A DNA stretch of 64,000 nt, taken from Collinsella sp. OM04-5. GTDB taxonomy: Bacteria > Actinomycetota > Coriobacteriia > Coriobacteriales > Coriobacteriaceae. Of the stretch, positions 61,566 through 64,000 are shown piece after piece. A program made the translations under genes and the position numbers. Where the stretch lies: positions 62,001 through 126,000 of the forward strand of contig NZ_QSUU01000001.1 of NCBI RefSeq assembly GCF_003439125.1, in the 5' to 3' direction. The stretch's first letter is position 1, and each line of letters starts with the position of its first letter. The notes under the pieces were generated by a model that saw only the letters and a program-made list of their open reading frames with translations, did no database searches and was not told the DNA's origin.

Positions 61566-61623
61566 CATGGGGGTGTGTGACAATGCCCGTCGGAAAACAT
61601 CTGCTGTCTTTGGGGGTCTATCT

Positions 61624-62301
61624 ATGCTGTACGAGTTTTGTGCCGAGAACTTTGAGCGTGTGCCGGCGGCTATCGATGCCGGTGCTAAGCGCATCGAGTT
61701 GTGCGACAACCTTGCCGTTGGTGGCACTACGCCCTCGGCCGGCGTTATCAGCACTACGGTCAGCTATGCTCACGAGCATGACGCGCGAGTGATGTGCATG
61801 ATTCGCCCGCGTGGCGGTGACTTTCACTACAATCAGGACGAGCTGCGCATGATGGAGATGGACTTGGGTCTTGCCGTGAGCGCCGGCGTTGACGGCCTGG
61901 TCTTTGGCTGCTGCAAGCCCTGTGCCGGCGGCTGGGCGCTCGACGAGCTCACCCTCGGCGCCCTCGTGATGGCTACGGGCTGCGCGACCGAGGAGTGCAA
62001 GCGCGGGGTCATCGATATCACCTTCCACATGGCCTTTGACCAGCTCTCGCTCGAGGCTCAGCTCGATGCCATTGACACACTCGCCGACTGCGGCATCACG
62101 CGCATCCTGACGCATGGTGGTGCTGCCGGAACGCCGATCGAGGACAACCTGGAGCACCTGTCGCGTCTTGTCGAGTATGCGGGCGACCGCCTGACCATTC
62201 TTCCCGGTGGCGGCATTTCCACGGCCAATCGCGATACCGTGGCGGCGGCACTGGGCGTCTCCGAACTCCATGGCACCAAGATCGTGCCGCTGGAGGTATA
62301 A
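61624..62301 (+). CDS. cutC: CutC family protein
   Basis: The TIM-barrel CutC blocks are present: YEFCAENFERVPAAIDAGAKRIELCDNLAVGGTTPSAGVI, VMCMIRPRGGDFHYNQDELRMM, and ITRILTHGGAAGTPIEDN with LTILPGGGISTAN. The family is linked to copper homeostasis, but its chemistry is unproven. I placed the start at 61624 (MLYEFCAENFERV) with GGGGG upstream; the frame to 61450 crosses the hairpin. It lies 3 nt before the next gene. Confidence 0.92.
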   Translation: MLYEFCAENFERVPAAIDAGAKRIELCDNLAVGGTTPSAGVISTTVSYAHEHDARVMCMIRPRGGDFHYNQDELRMMEMDLGLAVSAGVDGLVFGCCKPCAGGWALDELTLGALVMATGCATEECKRGVIDITFHMAFDQLSLEAQLDAIDTLADCGITRILTHGGAAGTPIEDNLEHLSRLVEYAGDRLTILPGGGISTANRDTVAAALGVSELHGTKIVPLEV

Positions 62302-62304
62302 CCC

Positions 62305-63102
62305 GTGGCGCTGGTATTTGACGTCCAGCAGGCGAGCGGTAAGCCCGACGATAATCGTCGCCCTGGCACCGCGTGCCCCTTTTGTGACACGGAGGGGCTC
62401 GCCAACATCATCCAGCGCGATGGTGACTGCATCTGGCTCGAGAATAGGTTCAAGACCTTGCGCGCCACCCGTCAAACCGTGTTGATTGAATCGGCAGATC
62501 ACGATGCCGACTTGGTGACCTATGAGCCGGATGAACTCCACCATGTGATGCGGTTTGCTCTGGGCTGTTGGCAGCAGATGATCGATTCCCAGCAGTACCG
62601 CAGTGTACTCATGTATAAGAACAAAGGTCCGCTTTCGGGCGGCAGCCTCGTCCATCCACACATGCAGATTGTGGGCTTGGAACAGGAGGACGGCTATGCG
62701 GCGCTGACCTTAGCCAACTTTGAAGGCATCGCTGTCTGGCAGCAGGGGAGAATCTCGGTCAACATCTCAACCGAACCGATTATGGGATTCTTTGAGGTCA
62801 ACGTCTCGGCTCCACAGGGAATCGCCGCCAGCGACGACGCCCGCGACCAAGCCGAAGCGGACCTGTTTGCCGATGCGATTCAGGTGGCCCTGCGCTATAT
62901 CCTGCACGAGCACCACGGCGGCCGCGCGGAGTCGTACAACTTGTTCTTCTACCACATGGACGGCCGGACCATTGCCAAGGCGCTTCCGCGTTGGGTGGTT
63001 TCGCCCTACTTTGTCGGCTATCGTTTGGCCCAGGTTAATGCCGAGACCACGCTCGATATCGATGCTGATCGCCTGCGTGCGCATCTGGAAACGCTCGTAT
63101 AG
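62305..63102 (+). CDS. GalT-like HIT-superfamily protein (DUF4931)
   Basis: A zinc-knuckle-like GTACPFCDTEG and the HIT-type catalytic motif GGSLVHPHMQIVG resemble galactose-1-phosphate uridylyltransferase. The remainder (LVTYEPDELHHVMRFALGCW, SPYFVGYRLAQVN) matches DUF4931. A nucleotidyl transferase or phosphorylase reaction is inferred from the motif; the substrate is unknown. It is co-transcribed with cutC. Confidence 0.8.
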   Translation: MALVFDVQQASGKPDDNRRPGTACPFCDTEGLANIIQRDGDCIWLENRFKTLRATRQTVLIESADHDADLVTYEPDELHHVMRFALGCWQQMIDSQQYRSVLMYKNKGPLSGGSLVHPHMQIVGLEQEDGYAALTLANFEGIAVWQQGRISVNISTEPIMGFFEVNVSAPQGIAASDDARDQAEADLFADAIQVALRYILHEHHGGRAESYNLFFYHMDGRTIAKALPRWVVSPYFVGYRLAQVNAETTLDIDADRLRAHLETLV

Positions 63103-63132
63103 CAAGACTAACACCCGCGTAACGCGGACGGT

Positions 63133-64000
63133 CTAGCGTCCCATGGCGTCGCGGCCGGCCTCGACGCGCTTGCGTTGGGCGGCGCGCTCCTCGCCGGTCA
63201 GTCGCTCAAAGAGATGTCCGATAACCGAGGCGAGCACCTGCTGAAACAGCGTTCCGCACATGACGGGAAACACGACTTCGCCTGGAAAGTACTGCGTGGC
63301 GATGACGGCGCCCGAAGAGATGTTACGCATGCCGCAGGTAAAGCACATGGTGGTCGTCTCGCTATACGGCAGGTGCAACGCACGGGCGACCAGAAAACCG
63401 ACGACAAAGCCGCTGATGGCGAAGACCAAAATAAAGAGGGCGACTTCCAAGCGCTCAACATTCATGTGCAACACGTACTCGCTCATGGCGGTGGAGTTGG
63501 ACGCGATGACCCCCATCATCATGAACTTGCAGGCGGGCGAAAGCGCGGGGGAGAGTTTCTCATGTCCCCATCCGCGCGTGAGCTCGTTGATCACGATGCC
63601 GAACACGGCAGGGATGGCGATCATAAAGGCCGTGTTCTGCATCATGCCCGGAACATCGATTGCGACGGTGGCACCCAGCAGGAGCTTCAGCGTGAGCGGA
63701 ATCGTCACGGGCGAGATGACCGAGGACGTCAGGATGATGGTGAGCGCGAGCGGGCCGTTGCCGCCGAACATGCTAATCCACATAAAGGCGGTGACTGCCA
63801 CGGGTACGCTGTACTCGAGCGCGATGCCGCAGACAAGGTTTGGGTTGGAACCAAAGAACAGTGAGCTCATGGCATACGCCGCGATGGGGATGAGCACGGC
63901 CGAGACAAATAACGCCAAAATCAAATGTAGGGGACGGCGGAACACCTCGGCCACCTGGTGAAAGGTGTTGCTGAGCGCACCTTGGAACGTCATAAAGGCA
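63133..64000 (-). CDS. BASS-type (bile acid:sodium symporter family) transporter, N-terminus outside window
   Basis: The frame stays open to the right edge, and BASS proteins have about 310-330 residues, so some 40-60 N-terminal residues are missing. Visible are eight hydrophobic segments (LILALFVSAVLIPIAAYAMSSLF, PVAVTAFMWISMFGGNGPLALTIILTSSVISPVTIPL, MMMGVIASNSTAMSEYVL) and the family's CFTCGMRNISSGAVIATQYFP motif near the C-terminus. The internal ATG at 63993 has no ribosome site. The substrate is unknown; bile acids and organic acids are both possible. Confidence 0.82.
   Translation of the reverse strand, partial: AFMTFQGALSNTFHQVAEVFRRPLHLILALFVSAVLIPIAAYAMSSLFFGSNPNLVCGIALEYSVPVAVTAFMWISMFGGNGPLALTIILTSSVISPVTIPLTLKLLLGATVAIDVPGMMQNTAFMIAIPAVFGIVINELTRGWGHEKLSPALSPACKFMMMGVIASNSTAMSEYVLHMNVERLEVALFILVFAISGFVVGFLVARALHLPYSETTTMCFTCGMRNISSGAVIATQYFPGEVVFPVMCGTLFQQVLASVIGHLFERLTGEERAAQRKRVEAGRDAMGR

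Noticed and set aside
2..64000. Functional link between the bile-salt-hydrolase-like gene and the BASS transporter
   Set aside because: They lie at opposite ends of the window, 63 kb apart, with no shared regulation visible.

Overview
The window is a 64 kb piece of a high-GC bacterial chromosome. It is most like a gut Coriobacteriia member of the Collinsella type. This is inferred from overall gene content (single-chain PurL, HTH-AlaA fusion, LctBCD-like Etf cassette, Elp3, bile-salt-hydrolase-family protein) and from the dense intergenic hairpin repeats; no rRNA, tRNA or CRISPR array is visible. Both edges cut genes: a choloylglycine-hydrolase-family protein on the left and a BASS-type transporter on the right.

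Layout. 1-15 kb: a divergent EamA/LysR pair; an HTH-aminotransferase fusion (alaA) with a second internal start; peptide deformylase; an RGG-box protein; the vitamin B6 locus pdxT-pdxS with divergent pdxR; a PD-(D/E)XK-like protein between two copies of a 119-bp structured element; rubrerythrin; an alcohol/aldehyde dehydrogenase pair; and small HIRAN, acidic and metallophosphoesterase genes. 15-27 kb: a DUF2130 protein, a DUF3516 helicase, trmB, a Trm9-like methyltransferase, an XRE membrane regulator with a DUF4097 protein, elp3 and a spermidine-synthase-like protein. 27-33 kb: a minus-strand cassette of TerB-N/TerB-C protein, BrxD-like ATPase and Lhr/BrxHI-like helicase. 33-37 kb: a DUF554 protein and a five-gene operon of mostly exported proteins without recognised function. 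37-46 kb: a GlcD-type dehydrogenase with EtfB and ferredoxin-EtfA, an HD hydrolase, AzlC/AzlD, a KdgT-type permease, a diguanylate cyclase and a second EamA protein. 46-64 kb: purL, a CPA2 antiporter, an SDR reductase, hom, a complete branched-chain amino acid ABC system with two binding proteins, cutC, a GalT-like HIT protein and the partial transporter.

The most unusual content is intergenic. (1) A ~170-nt element occurs twice (5991 and 61301), each time 3-4 nt after a stop codon, with several compensatory base-pair changes between copies. (2) A 119-bp element occurs three times at exactly the same length, with an invariant central 15-mer and a covarying internal stem. (3) Six 14-mers alternate in orientation at 32/30/32/30/32-bp spacing after the antiporter gene. 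(4) A family of hairpins with a GGGACAGG loop follows several stop codons. Several of these look like structured 3'-UTR RNAs or mobile non-coding elements. Among the protein loci, the TerB/BrxD/BrxHI-like triad and the exported-protein operon are the best candidates for poorly described systems.
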